DNA of 64,000 nt from an uncultured Alphaproteobacteria bacterium (GCA_902594145.1 CACJLA010000001.1:100543-164542); one strand, 5' to 3'. Shown: positions 26,295 through 34,731, numbered from the stretch's first letter. Notes: a model not told the origin generated them from the letters alone. Numbers and translations are program-made.

Positions 26295-27566
26295 ATGAAC
26301 CTTAAATCTATTTTATCCTATAGTTTTCAATCATTTTATCTTGCTGGAAGTTTTTTATTATTATTTATTTTTTTGCCAACATTTTATAATTTATCAATAG
26401 GTATCCCCTTAAGTGTTATCGGTTTAGTAATATTAATATCTAGATTGTTTGACGTTATTTCAGACTTTTTAATTGGTTACCTATCAGAAAAAAGAATTAT
26501 TTCAGGTCGTTCAAAAAAAAACCAAATCCTTCTTGGTATAATAGTATTTATTTTTTCCCTGTTTGGTCTTTATGTCATTCAATCAAACAGCATTTATTCT
26601 TTCATTTTCTTTTATAATTTAGCTTTGGTTAGTTATTCAATTGCAATTATACCTTATGACTCAATTGTAATAGATCAAAAAAAAATTCTTAAAAAAAGAT
26701 TTCGTTTAGCAGCGATAAAAGAAATATTTGCAATTATAGGAGTATTATCTGCTCTAATTATTCCTACCGTTATATCAAAATTTCAGGGAGTTGATTTGTT
26801 AAATCCAAACGTAATAAAGATAAGTGGATTTATTTTTATTATTTTCGCCATAACAGGGGGATTAATTTTTTATTTATTTTATGATGACGAGTTAAATTAT
26901 AAGTCAAACGAAATTTCTTGGGTACAGCTAAAATCATTTATAGAAAAAAACAAAAGGATTGTAACTTTTTCTTACATAACATTTTTTAATTTACTTGCTA
27001 ATAATTTTACTGCAAATTTATTTATTATATTTGTTTCAGAATATTTAGAGCTAACTGAATATGCAGGATATTTATTAATTTTATATTTTTTTATAACATT
27101 GATATCTACACCTTTCTGGTACTTGTACGGAAAAAAATTTTCAAATATGTTTCTTCTTCAGTTTGGTACTAGCCTAACTATATTTGGTTTTCTTTTTGTT
27201 ATTTTTTCAAATAGCAACAGTTGGCAAATATATTTGTTTGTCATATTAATCACTGGTATTGGGATTGGTATTGATCTTATTATACCTCAAATTGAATTAG
27301 CAGACATACTTGATCAAAATAATGATAATCGTTTATCTCAGATCTTTACTTCATTTTTCTCAATTATTAAGAAAGCAGCAATTGGTATTGCCGCAGGTAT
27401 TGCATTGACCGGTTATGGGTATTTACAGTCTGTTAATTTCTCATTACACCCTAAAATTCCAAATATAATGATATTTTATTTTTTTATTCCACTTTTTATT
27501 AAATTGTTCGTATTACTCTTGGTAATGAGATATAGAAGTAAATTCCATGTCTCAATTAGAGAGTAA
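26295..27566 (+). CDS. MFS transporter of the GPH (sugar:cation symporter) type
   Basis: A 423-residue membrane protein with about 12 hydrophobic segments. The N-terminal 'ISRLFDVISDFLIGYLSEK' matches the MFS_2/GPH signature around helices 2-3 (R-x-x-D-x-x-x-D), as in MelB. The conserved 'PYDSIVIDQ' near 115 and 'IELADILDQ' near 335 are also GPH-like. These carriers move sugars or sugar-like organic solutes with Na+ or H+; the substrate cannot be read from sequence. It overlaps the next transporter gene by 20 bases, so the two are co-transcribed. Confidence 0.8.
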   Translation: MNLKSILSYSFQSFYLAGSFLLLFIFLPTFYNLSIGIPLSVIGLVILISRLFDVISDFLIGYLSEKRIISGRSKKNQILLGIIVFIFSLFGLYVIQSNSIYSFIFFYNLALVSYSIAIIPYDSIVIDQKKILKKRFRLAAIKEIFAIIGVLSALIIPTVISKFQGVDLLNPNVIKISGFIFIIFAITGGLIFYLFYDDELNYKSNEISWVQLKSFIEKNKRIVTFSYITFFNLLANNFTANLFIIFVSEYLELTEYAGYLLILYFFITLISTPFWYLYGKKFSNMFLLQFGTSLTIFGFLFVIFSNSNSWQIYLFVILITGIGIGIDLIIPQIELADILDQNNDNRLSQIFTSFFSIIKKAAIGIAAGIALTGYGYLQSVNFSLHPKIPNIMIFYFFIPLFIKLFVLLLVMRYRSKFHVSIRE

Positions 27567-28419
27567 AAAACACTTAATATATATTTTAGGTACTTTTGCC
27601 TTTTTATTATTTTCCATTGCAGACACAATCATAAAACTAATAGGTGATCTTTATAAAGATACAGTTATCTTTTCAATAGCTAGCTTCTCTGCTTTAGTTC
27701 CAGTTTTAATTTACTTGTTGTATAGAAAGAGTTTTGCAGAAATAAAAACTAAAAATTATAGACTCCACTTTGTTAGGGGAATTTTAATGACTTTAACTTA
27801 CTATTTTGTTGTTAAGGGAATAATTCTTCTACCATTATCTATTGCCTACCCAATAATTTTGTCAGCTCCAGTGCTCCTTTCAATAATGGGGATAGTTATA
27901 TTGAAAGAAAGTATTTATCTTTCAAAAATAATTTCTTTAATACTTGCAATGATAGCAGTTTTTATGGTCTCAGGTTTTAGTTTAAATGCAGGATTTAATT
28001 CTCTTGGAGTTATTTTTTTAGTCTTAGGAGTAATATCATTAGCGTGTTTAGATTTTACTGTTCGAGTATATGGGAAGTCCGAGAGAACTATGGCTTTAAC
28101 TTTTTATAGTATGGCGATTGCTGGTATAATTTTTACGATATTTTCAATTAATCATTATAAAGATATTGCTATGAACGATTTTTTAATAATGATAAGCGCT
28201 GGTTTGATTGATGGCGTTGCAATGATGATCTTAATCTATTCACTTAGAAGGATTGAAGCCTCATTTTTTAGTATCACACATTACTCACAGATAATTTTTG
28301 GAATAGTTATAAGCATTGTTGTTTTTAATCATTACCCTTCAATAATAGAAATATTAGGAGCCATTTTAGTAATTATCTCGGGTTATTTAATTTATTCTAA
28401 ATTGAAAAAACTAAATTGA
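27547..28419 (+). CDS. EamA-family (DMT superfamily) transporter
   Basis: A 290-residue protein with ten predicted membrane helices in two EamA repeats (about residues 10-140 and 150-288). 'PLSIAYPIILSAPVLLSIMGIVILKE' near 100 is the characteristic end of repeat one; 'SFFSITHYSQIIFGIVIS' near 240 is its equivalent in repeat two. DMT proteins export or import small metabolites. It overlaps the GPH gene by 20 bases and the convergent DUF4864 gene by 9. Confidence 0.85.
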   Translation: MSQLESKKHLIYILGTFAFLLFSIADTIIKLIGDLYKDTVIFSIASFSALVPVLIYLLYRKSFAEIKTKNYRLHFVRGILMTLTYYFVVKGIILLPLSIAYPIILSAPVLLSIMGIVILKESIYLSKIISLILAMIAVFMVSGFSLNAGFNSLGVIFLVLGVISLACLDFTVRVYGKSERTMALTFYSMAIAGIIFTIFSINHYKDIAMNDFLIMISAGLIDGVAMMILIYSLRRIEASFFSITHYSQIIFGIVISIVVFNHYPSIIEILGAILVIISGYLIYSKLKKLN

Positions 28420-28836
28420 TTGCTGGTTCATTGGGTAAATAGAACATCCTGATATTTTCCATTCACCATTATCTTTAACTAGCGAGTACATTGCTAGATA
28501 AGAAACATTGTCTTGAGAGATTATTTGCAATTGGTGATAAATTGATCCTTCAAAAAATTTTGACTCCATGAAATAATAATTTTTTGGGTTATAAACTGGC
28601 TCATAATAATTCTCAACCATGCTCATAAAATCTTGAGGATTATTAAACCTCATTTTAATATAAGGAGAGGCATGAAAAAAAGCCCCTTCTGCATCTTTGT
28701 TAATAAAGGCTTTTAGTTGACTCTCAATTATAGCTTGTGTTTCATTAAACTCAGTTTTATCAATAGTTTCTGCTATTGATAGTGCGCTAAATAGAAATAT
28801 AGATAAGCTTGTATAAAATATTTTTTTAAACTGCAT
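28411..28836 (-). CDS. Exported DUF4864 protein
   Basis: 141 residues with an N-terminal signal peptide ('IFYTSLSIFLFSALSIAET'). The mature part, 'IIESQLKAFINKDAEGAFFHASP' to 'GEWKISGCSIYP', matches the DUF4864 pattern, a small cystatin/NTF2-like exported family of unknown role. Divergent from the TPR gene 30 bp away. Confidence 0.75.
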   Translation of the reverse strand: MQFKKIFYTSLSIFLFSALSIAETIDKTEFNETQAIIESQLKAFINKDAEGAFFHASPYIKMRFNNPQDFMSMVENYYEPVYNPKNYYFMESKFFEGSIYHQLQIISQDNVSYLAMYSLVKDNGEWKISGCSIYPMNQQSI

Positions 28837-28866
28837 ATTATTTATATGCGTATTTTAACAAAGTAG

Positions 28867-29409
28867 ATGAAAATTTTTATTGTTATATTTACTTTTCTTT
28901 TTAACCTATCCGTTAGTTATGCAGATCAAAACAGCCCTAAACTTGATGATCTATTTAGTCAGCTTTATGAGGTTAAGAGCTATAAAGAACAAAGTCTTAT
29001 AGTATCTCAAATTTGGGAAGAATGGCTAATAACTGAAAATTCTGAAGCTCAGACAATCATGGATAACATGCCTTATTTTTTTAGTTCAAAAAATTATAAA
29101 GATGCCATCGCCTCTTTAGATTTCATAATTCAAGAGGAACCAGACTTTGCAGAGGCTTATAATAAAAGAGCCACATTTTATTTTATGATGGGTGACTATG
29201 AAAGCTCTATGAGAGATATAGAGGCTACTTTGTATTTAGAACCCAGACATTTCGGAGCTCTTGATGGCTTAAGTAGAATTTTAATTTATTATAAAAACTA
29301 CGAAGAGGCATTTAAGGTTTATGAAGAAATGAAAAGACTGATGCCAAACGATATAACCGTAGATATGAAAATTGATCGTTTAAATCAGATAATTTCGAGC
29401 GAAACTTAA
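28867..29409 (+). CDS. Exported tetratricopeptide-repeat protein
   Basis: 180 residues with a signal peptide ('IFVIVIFTFLFNLSVSYA'-like start) and at least three TPR helical pairs between residues 75 and 175 ('YKDAIASLDFIIQEEPDFAEAYNKRATFYFMMGDY' and similar). Related periplasmic proteins in alphaproteobacteria begin with the same 'LDDLFSQL' box. Probably a scaffold; partner unknown. It faces the non-coding 29.4-29.93 kb region. Confidence 0.8.
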   Translation: MKIFIVIFTFLFNLSVSYADQNSPKLDDLFSQLYEVKSYKEQSLIVSQIWEEWLITENSEAQTIMDNMPYFFSSKNYKDAIASLDFIIQEEPDFAEAYNKRATFYFMMGDYESSMRDIEATLYLEPRHFGALDGLSRILIYYKNYEEAFKVYEEMKRLMPNDITVDMKIDRLNQIISSET

Positions 29410-29467
29410 ATTTATTCAAAAAATATAAAAAATGATTTTTTAGTTTTACAATGGATTTTAATTCCTC

Positions 29468-29487
29468 TGTGTCTACCAATTTCACCA
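29468..29487 (-). repeat. tRNA-Leu(UAA)-like half sequence, copy 1
   Basis: On the minus strand TGGTGAAATTGGTAGACACA is the D-arm segment of bacterial tRNA-Leu; it continues into an anticodon-like arm (GAGGA-ATTAAAA-TCCAT, one mismatch, anticodon UAA) and is preceded by an acceptor-like GGGATCG. No T-arm or matching 3' acceptor strand follows, so it is not a tRNA gene. The 20-base core recurs identically at 29697-29716. The track ORF at 29312-29509 is a chance translation of it. Confidence 0.65.
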
Positions 29488-29663
29488 CGATCCCTAAAAG
29501 TTTTTCCATTAATTAAAGCTTATAATTTTATCTATCCAGGTACTAGTTTGGTAGTAGTCTGCACAAATTAAATAAGCTTTATTCTCTGATCTTAATTTAG
29601 AGCTAAATTAGATTTATGTGATTTTATAGGATATTTTAGACTACCTTAGCTACTGTGGACTGA

Positions 29664-29722
29664 CTCTCTTGTGAGTCCCTCGGCTTTTAAGTCCTTTGTG
29701 TCTACCAATTTCACCAAGAGAG
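29664..29722 (-). ncRNA. tRNA-Leu-like element, copy 2, closed by an 8-bp stem but lacking a T-arm
   Basis: On the minus strand CTCTCTTG (29722-29715) pairs with CAAGAGAG (29671-29664) and encloses the same D-arm segment (GTG...CAC stem) plus an anticodon-like loop CTTAAAA whose stem is broken (AAGGA against GCCGA). It resembles a tRNA reduced to acceptor, D and anticodon arms. No T-arm sequence (TTCRA) lies on this strand in the gap. Whether it is transcribed is unknown; it could be a degenerate tRNA or a tRNA-like regulatory RNA. Confidence 0.4.
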
Positions 29723-29754
29723 AGTTAAAATATTTCAAATTAAAGTATTTTTTG

Positions 29755-29804
29755 CCCCTTGCCACCTTCCTCCTCGACAATGTCTCAACCCAAGCGGCTA
29801 GGGG
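29755..29804 (-). ncRNA. GC-rich hairpin island in the 29.41-29.93 kb non-coding region
   Basis: The 519-bp gap between the TPR gene and the transsulfuration gene holds an island far richer in G+C than its surroundings. On the minus strand CCCCU/AGGGG, then GCCGCUU/AGGUGGC (with wobble pairs) form a long stem around a loop containing GAGGAGG. The same bases mispair on the plus strand, favouring minus-strand RNA. GAGGAGG is followed by a GTG opening a 39-codon frame (29765 down to 29646) that reads through tRNA-like copy 2. No known riboswitch class was recognised. The remaining gap is AT-rich. Confidence 0.45.
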
Positions 29805-29928
29805 ACAGGTATAATATTTTAATTTTGGTTGATATGAAACAGATTTTTTATAATTTAAAAAAGCCTGTCAAATAAGAAAAATATTGTTATAGATGTTATT
29901 TAAAAATTAATTGGTTATAAATTGAGCT

Positions 29929-31068
29929 GTGAAAAAAAAATTTAACACAAAAGTAATTCATGCTGGACATGGTTCAGATAAAGAAACTGGAGCAGTCATG
30001 CCACCGATCCATCTTTCATCAACTTTTAAACAAATTGAACCTGGAAATTTTGATTATGAATATGCGAGAACAAAAAATCCTTCCAGAGATGTATTAGAAA
30101 AACTATTAGCACAAATCGAGTCGGGTCACAAAGCATTTGCATTTGCATCTGGAATGTCAGCAATAAATACAGTTTGCGATTTATTTGGTACTAACTTCCA
30201 TATAATTTGCTCCGACGATGTTTATGGAGGCACACGGAGATTATTTGATAAAGTAAAATCCGATATTGAAGTAACTTATATTGATTTTGATAAAAACGTA
30301 AACTGGAATGATGAAATAAAGAAAAATACTAAATTCATTTGGGTTGAAACACCTTCAAATCCCTTAATGAAAATTATTGATATTAAAAACACTGTTAGTA
30401 TTGCAAGTGAATTTAATTTACCAGTTATTTGTGATAATACATTTGCCTCTCCTTTCAATCAAAGACCAATTGAATTAGGAGCAGATATGGTTGTGAGTTC
30501 CTCCACAAAATATTTAGGTGGCCATTCTGATATTGTAGGAGGTTCCATTGTCATTAGAGAAAATAAAGAATATGCTGAGAAAATTTCATATATTCAAAAT
30601 GCAGTTGGCGCTATTCCTTCGCCCTTCGATTGTTATTTACTAACAAGAAGCATTAAAACACTATCTGTGAGAATGAAACAGCATAACGAGAACGCTATTG
30701 CCGTATCTAATTTTTTAACAAACCACTCTAAAATTAATAAAGTTTTTTTTCCAGGTATTGATGAAAGATATAAAGAAGTTGCAGTAAAACAAATGGATGG
30801 TTTTGGTGGAATGATGTCTTTTATTCTCGATACAAATATTGATGGAGTAAAAAGTTTTCTTAAAAACCTAAATATATTTACCCTAGCAGAGAGTTTAGGA
30901 GGAGTTGAAAGTTTAATAGAACATCCTGCTATCATGACTCACGCCTCAATCGATCCTTCGATAAGAGAAAAATTGGGTATTTCCGATACATTGTTAAGAA
31001 TATCGGTTGGTATCGAGGATGTTGATGATTTGATTGCAGATTTAGACCAAGCTCTGTCTAAAATTTAA
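29929..31068 (+). CDS. PLP-dependent transsulfuration enzyme (cystathionine gamma-synthase/lyase family)
   Basis: 379 residues of the Cys/Met metabolism PLP family: 'YARTKNPSRDVLE' near 45, 'AFASGMSAI' near 70, and the PLP lysine Lys194 in 'SSSTKYLGGHSD'. The C-terminal 'SLGGVESLIEHPAIMTHA' carries the conserved S-L-G motif. It starts with GTG; the 'TKVIHAGHGSDKETGAV' opening fits the family. A CysK/CBS-like gene follows after one base. A gamma-lyase working with a beta-synthase (homocysteine to cysteine) is a reasonable reading, but gamma-synthase (MetB) cannot be excluded. Confidence 0.88.
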   Translation: MKKKFNTKVIHAGHGSDKETGAVMPPIHLSSTFKQIEPGNFDYEYARTKNPSRDVLEKLLAQIESGHKAFAFASGMSAINTVCDLFGTNFHIICSDDVYGGTRRLFDKVKSDIEVTYIDFDKNVNWNDEIKKNTKFIWVETPSNPLMKIIDIKNTVSIASEFNLPVICDNTFASPFNQRPIELGADMVVSSSTKYLGGHSDIVGGSIVIRENKEYAEKISYIQNAVGAIPSPFDCYLLTRSIKTLSVRMKQHNENAIAVSNFLTNHSKINKVFFPGIDERYKEVAVKQMDGFGGMMSFILDTNIDGVKSFLKNLNIFTLAESLGGVESLIEHPAIMTHASIDPSIREKLGISDTLLRISVGIEDVDDLIADLDQALSKI

Positions 31069-31069
31069 A

Positions 31070-32062
31070 ATGAAAGATATAGTTGATTTTATTGGCAATA
31101 CGCCACTGATTAAACTCAAATATCCATCTGAAATTACAGGGTGTAATATTTATGGAAAAGCAGAATTTATGAACCCAGCAGGTTCTATTAAGGACAGAAC
31201 AGCACTGGGAATAATCCTTGATGCAGAGGAGAATAACGTAATTGAACCTGGGGGCACTGTTGTAGAGGGTACTTTTGGTAATACAGGTATTGCTTTAACA
31301 ATGATTAATAATGCTAGGGGATACAAAACTATAATTGTTATGCCTGATGGAGCCTCAGAGGAAAAGCAAAGTATTTTAAGGAACATGGGAGCAGAGCTCA
31401 AAGTCGTAGCTACTAAACCTTACTCAGATCCAGGTAATTACCAACATGTATCTAAGAGACTAGTTGAAGAATTACAATCAAAAGGAGAAACCTCTGTTAT
31501 GTGGGCTAACCAATTTGATAATACTGCAAATTATAAATTTCATTCAAAAACTACAGCAAAAGAAATATTTAATCAGCTTGATGGAAAAGTAGATGGCTTT
31601 ACTTGCGCCATAGGATCAGGAGGAACTCTAGCAGGCACATCTATTGGACTTAAAGAATTAAATTCTAAAATTAAAATAGCCTGTACAGATCCGCAAGGTG
31701 CCCAAATGTATAATTATTTCAAATTTTCAAAACTTGAAGTTAAAGGGGAGCCATCAGAAGCGGAGGGAATAGGTCAGTATAGAGTGACCAAAAACGTAGA
31801 ACCTTCCCTAATCGATTTTTCATATCATATTACGGACTACAAAGCATTTGAACTTTTATACAAAATGGTCAAAACAGAAGGTTTGTTTCTTGGTTCTAGT
31901 TCTGGTGTAAATGTAGCCGGGGCAATTGAAATGGCAAAAGAAATGGGGCCAGGAAAAAACATTGTTACAATTTTGTGTGACGACGCAAATAAATATTTCA
32001 GTAAACTGTATAATAAAAATTACTTATTATCCAAAAAACTTCCAGTTCCTGATTGGTTGTAA
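31070..32062 (+). CDS. Cysteine synthase / cystathionine beta-synthase family protein
   Basis: 330-residue fold type II PLP enzyme. The PLP Lys is in 'NPAGSIKDRTAL' near 42, the phosphate/asparagine loop in 'VEGTFGNTGIAL' near 70, and the PLP-phosphate glycine loop in 'AIGSGGTLAG' near 183. The long form ending 'SKKLPVPDWL' resembles proteobacterial CysK of about 330-345 residues. No C-terminal CBS domains are present. Being one base after a cystathionine gamma-lyase/synthase gene favours a transsulfuration function, with O-acetylserine sulfhydrylation as the alternative. Confidence 0.85.
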   Translation: MKDIVDFIGNTPLIKLKYPSEITGCNIYGKAEFMNPAGSIKDRTALGIILDAEENNVIEPGGTVVEGTFGNTGIALTMINNARGYKTIIVMPDGASEEKQSILRNMGAELKVVATKPYSDPGNYQHVSKRLVEELQSKGETSVMWANQFDNTANYKFHSKTTAKEIFNQLDGKVDGFTCAIGSGGTLAGTSIGLKELNSKIKIACTDPQGAQMYNYFKFSKLEVKGEPSEAEGIGQYRVTKNVEPSLIDFSYHITDYKAFELLYKMVKTEGLFLGSSSGVNVAGAIEMAKEMGPGKNIVTILCDDANKYFSKLYNKNYLLSKKLPVPDWL

Positions 32063-32063
32063 T

Positions 32064-32600
32064 TTATTTTTTTGAGAATATCATCCTTTTAAGAGTACGA
32101 TCTTTTAAAATAAAATGATGCATTAATGCTGCTCCTGAATGAATAAAAAAAAGTAGTAAAACAACATTACTGGTGTACTCATGTATTTGTCTGAATACAA
32201 ACCTCAAATCACTGTCTACATCTATTATTGACCCCAATTCTATATTAAAAAAGATAACGGTATCTCCTTGTAGGTTCGTTACTAAATAACCAGAAATTGG
32301 TTGTAAAAAAAATATAAAATAAAACAAAAAATATGTAGTCTTAGCTGCATACACTAAAATTTTATTACTAACTAATAGCTTTGGTCTAATATTAATCCAT
32401 TTCCAACTAAGCCGAAAAATAGCTAATAAAAGTATTAATAAACCAAGGGTATTATGAATGATTAATATTTCATAATAATACTGATAATTATTTTCTAAAT
32501 TCTTACCTAAAAGATAGACGGCAATCATAAGAAGTGCCATTGACCAGTGAAATAATTTACTGATTAAGCCGTATTCATCTGCGGTGTTAGCTAGTCTCAT
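32064..32600 (-). CDS. Cytochrome b561-family membrane protein
   Basis: Four membrane helices in 178 residues, with haem-ligand histidines placed as in bacterial b561 (CybB): 'LFHWSMALLM' near 18, 'IIHNTLGLLIL' near 50, and a C-terminal pair in 'QIHEYTSN' and 'FFIHSGAALMHHFI'. These proteins pass electrons between quinol and periplasmic or superoxide acceptors. It ends next to the cysteine-synthase gene and is divergent from tupA, 35 bp away. Confidence 0.88.
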   Translation of the reverse strand: MRLANTADEYGLISKLFHWSMALLMIAVYLLGKNLENNYQYYYEILIIHNTLGLLILLLAIFRLSWKWINIRPKLLVSNKILVYAAKTTYFLFYFIFFLQPISGYLVTNLQGDTVIFFNIELGSIIDVDSDLRFVFRQIHEYTSNVVLLLFFIHSGAALMHHFILKDRTLKRMIFSKK

Positions 32601-32635
32601 ATTTTACTAGAATATATGTTATTATTTTTAATCAT

Positions 32636-33433
32636 ATGAAATTTAAAAAAATATCATTATTTATAATATTAATATTATTTACTCTCAATTCTTATTCAAG
32701 AGATTACATAATTGTGCAATCTACAACAAGTATTGCGAATACAGGTTTATTAGATTTATTGTCTAGTAAATTTGAAAAGCAAACAGGGATCAAGGTTAGA
32801 CCAATAGCTGTGGGCACAGGTAATGCCATTTCAAATGCTAAACGAGGCGACGGTGATGTGTTAATGGTACACTCAAAAAAAGATGAATTGAAATTTGTCT
32901 TAGATGGTTTTGGGGTTAAAAGACATGAATTAATGTATAACAATTTTATTATTGTAGGCCCTAAAGATGATCCTGCAAAAATATCACAGGAAAATGATAT
33001 AAAAAATATTATGAAAAAAATTTCACTTTCAAATCAAAAGTTTATTTCAAGAGATGATAAGTCAGGAACTCATATAAAAGAAAATGACTTATGGAAACTG
33101 GCTAATATTAACCTGTTCGATAATCGCAAATATATAAAGACAGGAACAAGCATGGCCAACACTTTGAATGTGGCATCAGAGATGAACGCTTATACACTTA
33201 GTGATAAGGGCACATGGATATCATTCAAAAATAAAAATAATTTAAAAATCCTGTTTGAAGGTGGGAGTGAAATGCATAATGAATACGGAGTCATTGCTAT
33301 TAACCCTAAAAAATTTCCCCATGTCGAATATGATAAATCAAATGAATTTATTGAATGGCTGATTACAGGCGCAGGTAAAGATGTTATTAATAACTTTACT
33401 TATAATGGGGAAAAATTGTTTTTTACAAACTAA
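32636..33433 (+). CDS. tupA: Tungstate ABC transporter, substrate-binding protein
   Basis: Signal peptide ('ISLFIILILFTLNSYS') then a periplasmic binding protein of the TupA type: 'QSTTSIANTGLLDLL' at the mature start supplies the TTTS oxyanion-binding turn, followed by 'VGTGNAISNAKRGDGDVLMVHS' near 60 and 'RDDKSGTH' near 140. This pattern separates TupA from molybdate ModA. 265 residues is normal. It heads tupA-tupB-tupC, a complete tungstate importer. Confidence 0.92.
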   Translation: MKFKKISLFIILILFTLNSYSRDYIIVQSTTSIANTGLLDLLSSKFEKQTGIKVRPIAVGTGNAISNAKRGDGDVLMVHSKKDELKFVLDGFGVKRHELMYNNFIIVGPKDDPAKISQENDIKNIMKKISLSNQKFISRDDKSGTHIKENDLWKLANINLFDNRKYIKTGTSMANTLNVASEMNAYTLSDKGTWISFKNKNNLKILFEGGSEMHNEYGVIAINPKKFPHVEYDKSNEFIEWLITGAGKDVINNFTYNGEKLFFTN

Positions 33434-33452
33434 ATTTTTATTAATTTTTTAG

Positions 33453-34094
33453 ATGCTAACCTTTGAAAAAATACAGTCAGCAATTTTCATAACACTTTAT
33501 GTAAGTATATTTTCGACAATCATATCTTTTATTCTTTCAATGTTTTTTGGATATATTCTTGCGATTTATCAATTCAAATTAAAAAAACTCATAGTAATTT
33601 TTTTAAGTTCGATGACTTCCATTCCTCCTGTTTGTGCCGGACTCTTAGTTTATTTATTAATTAGCAGATCTGGGCCTCTTGGTTGGATGGAAATATTATA
33701 TTCACCACTGGCTATGATATTAGCTCAAATAGTCATTACTTTTCCTATTATGATTACCCTAATTATTAAAAATATTGAAACTGATTACCCAATCTACAAA
33801 GAAGAACTCTTATCCTACGGGGCAGGTAAAAAGGATATAATTTTTTTACTTATATCTAATAAATTAAATATTTACATCACCGTGATTTTAGTGGGATTTG
33901 GAAGAGCCATCAGTGAATATGGGGCTGCAGCTATTGTGGGAGGATCCATTGATCACTTTACAAGAAATATGACAGCTACCATTGCATTAGAAACTTCTAA
34001 AGGGAATGTTTCATTAGGTATTATTTTAGGAGCCATACTAATTTCACTAACATTAATAATATCAATTATCTTAAATACTTTAAAAAATGATTAG
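33453..34094 (+). CDS. tupB: Tungstate ABC transporter, permease
   Basis: 213-residue inner-membrane protein with about five to six helices. The EAA loop that contacts the ATPase reads 'EELLSYGAGKKDIIFLL' near 128, and 'GFGRAISEYGAAAIVGGSIDHFTR' near 150 is a strong TupB/ModB-like signature. It lies 19 bases after tupA and overlaps tupC by 8, so the three genes form one operon. Confidence 0.9.
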   Translation: MLTFEKIQSAIFITLYVSIFSTIISFILSMFFGYILAIYQFKLKKLIVIFLSSMTSIPPVCAGLLVYLLISRSGPLGWMEILYSPLAMILAQIVITFPIMITLIIKNIETDYPIYKEELLSYGAGKKDIIFLLISNKLNIYITVILVGFGRAISEYGAAAIVGGSIDHFTRNMTATIALETSKGNVSLGIILGAILISLTLIISIILNTLKND

Positions 34095-34692
34095 TGCTTA
34101 TAATCTTTCATATACTACTGATCAAAAAAAAATACTGAATAGTATAAATATTAGTATCCAAAAAAATAAAATTACAGTTATTTCTGGAAAAAATGGGTCA
34201 GGTAAAAGTACATTACTAAAAATTTTAAATCGTCTAATTGTCCCAAGTGAGGGCACTATAAAATCACAATATGAAAAGCCTATACCTATGTTATTTCAAC
34301 GATCTCTTTCGTTGAATAAGAGTTTAGAGGAAAATTTTTTGCTTTTGAATAGTATTAAAAAAACAAAAATTGATAGAACTTTTTATAATCTATTTAATTT
34401 AAAAAAATTAAAAGCAAATAAATTTGCTAGTTTATCTGAGGGAGAAAAGCAAAAAGTTTTCATTTCTAGGCTTATGAGCTTCGAGCAAGATATATTAATT
34501 ATGGATGAGCCAAACCAAAACTTAGACATAGAAAGCGAAGAAAAATTTTTCGAGAAATTATCTGATTTAAGCAAATCTAAAACAATTATCATGACGTTAC
34601 ATGATATGAATTACATTAAAAAATTGGCTGACAATTTAGTTATTTTAGATAATGGAAAAATAATATTTAACGATCTAGCGGTTAATTATTAA
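34087..34692 (+). CDS. tupC: Tungstate ABC transporter, ATPase
   Basis: ABC ATPase of 201 residues: Walker A 'SGKNGSGKST' near 33, signature 'LSEGEKQKVF' near 115, Walker B 'DILIMDEPNQNLD' near 138 and the switch His in 'MTLHD' near 178. It is short, with no C-terminal molybdate-sensing domain (as ModC often has), in keeping with TupC. Last gene of the tup operon. Confidence 0.9.
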   Translation: MISAYNLSYTTDQKKILNSINISIQKNKITVISGKNGSGKSTLLKILNRLIVPSEGTIKSQYEKPIPMLFQRSLSLNKSLEENFLLLNSIKKTKIDRTFYNLFNLKKLKANKFASLSEGEKQKVFISRLMSFEQDILIMDEPNQNLDIESEEKFFEKLSDLSKSKTIIMTLHDMNYIKKLADNLVILDNGKIIFNDLAVNY

Positions 34693-34731
34693 TAACCTTG
34701 TTAATGGCTAAATTATATGTCTTAATTAAAC

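Noticed and set aside
29312-29509. 65-residue minus-strand ORF containing VKLVDT
   Set aside because: This peptide is the well-known spurious translation of a tRNA-Leu D-arm; the region is better read as a tRNA-like fragment.
29440-29740. Complete tRNA-Leu or tmRNA gene
   Set aside because: No T-arm (TTCRA) or CCA-proximal acceptor partner is present on the relevant strand, and no tag-peptide frame was found.
29755-29815. RNase P RNA, SRP RNA, SAM-II/SAM-V or SAH riboswitch
   Set aside because: Short resemblances (GAGGAGGAAGG and similar) do not extend to the conserved cores of these RNAs, and a possible promoter for the downstream gene lies after the island.
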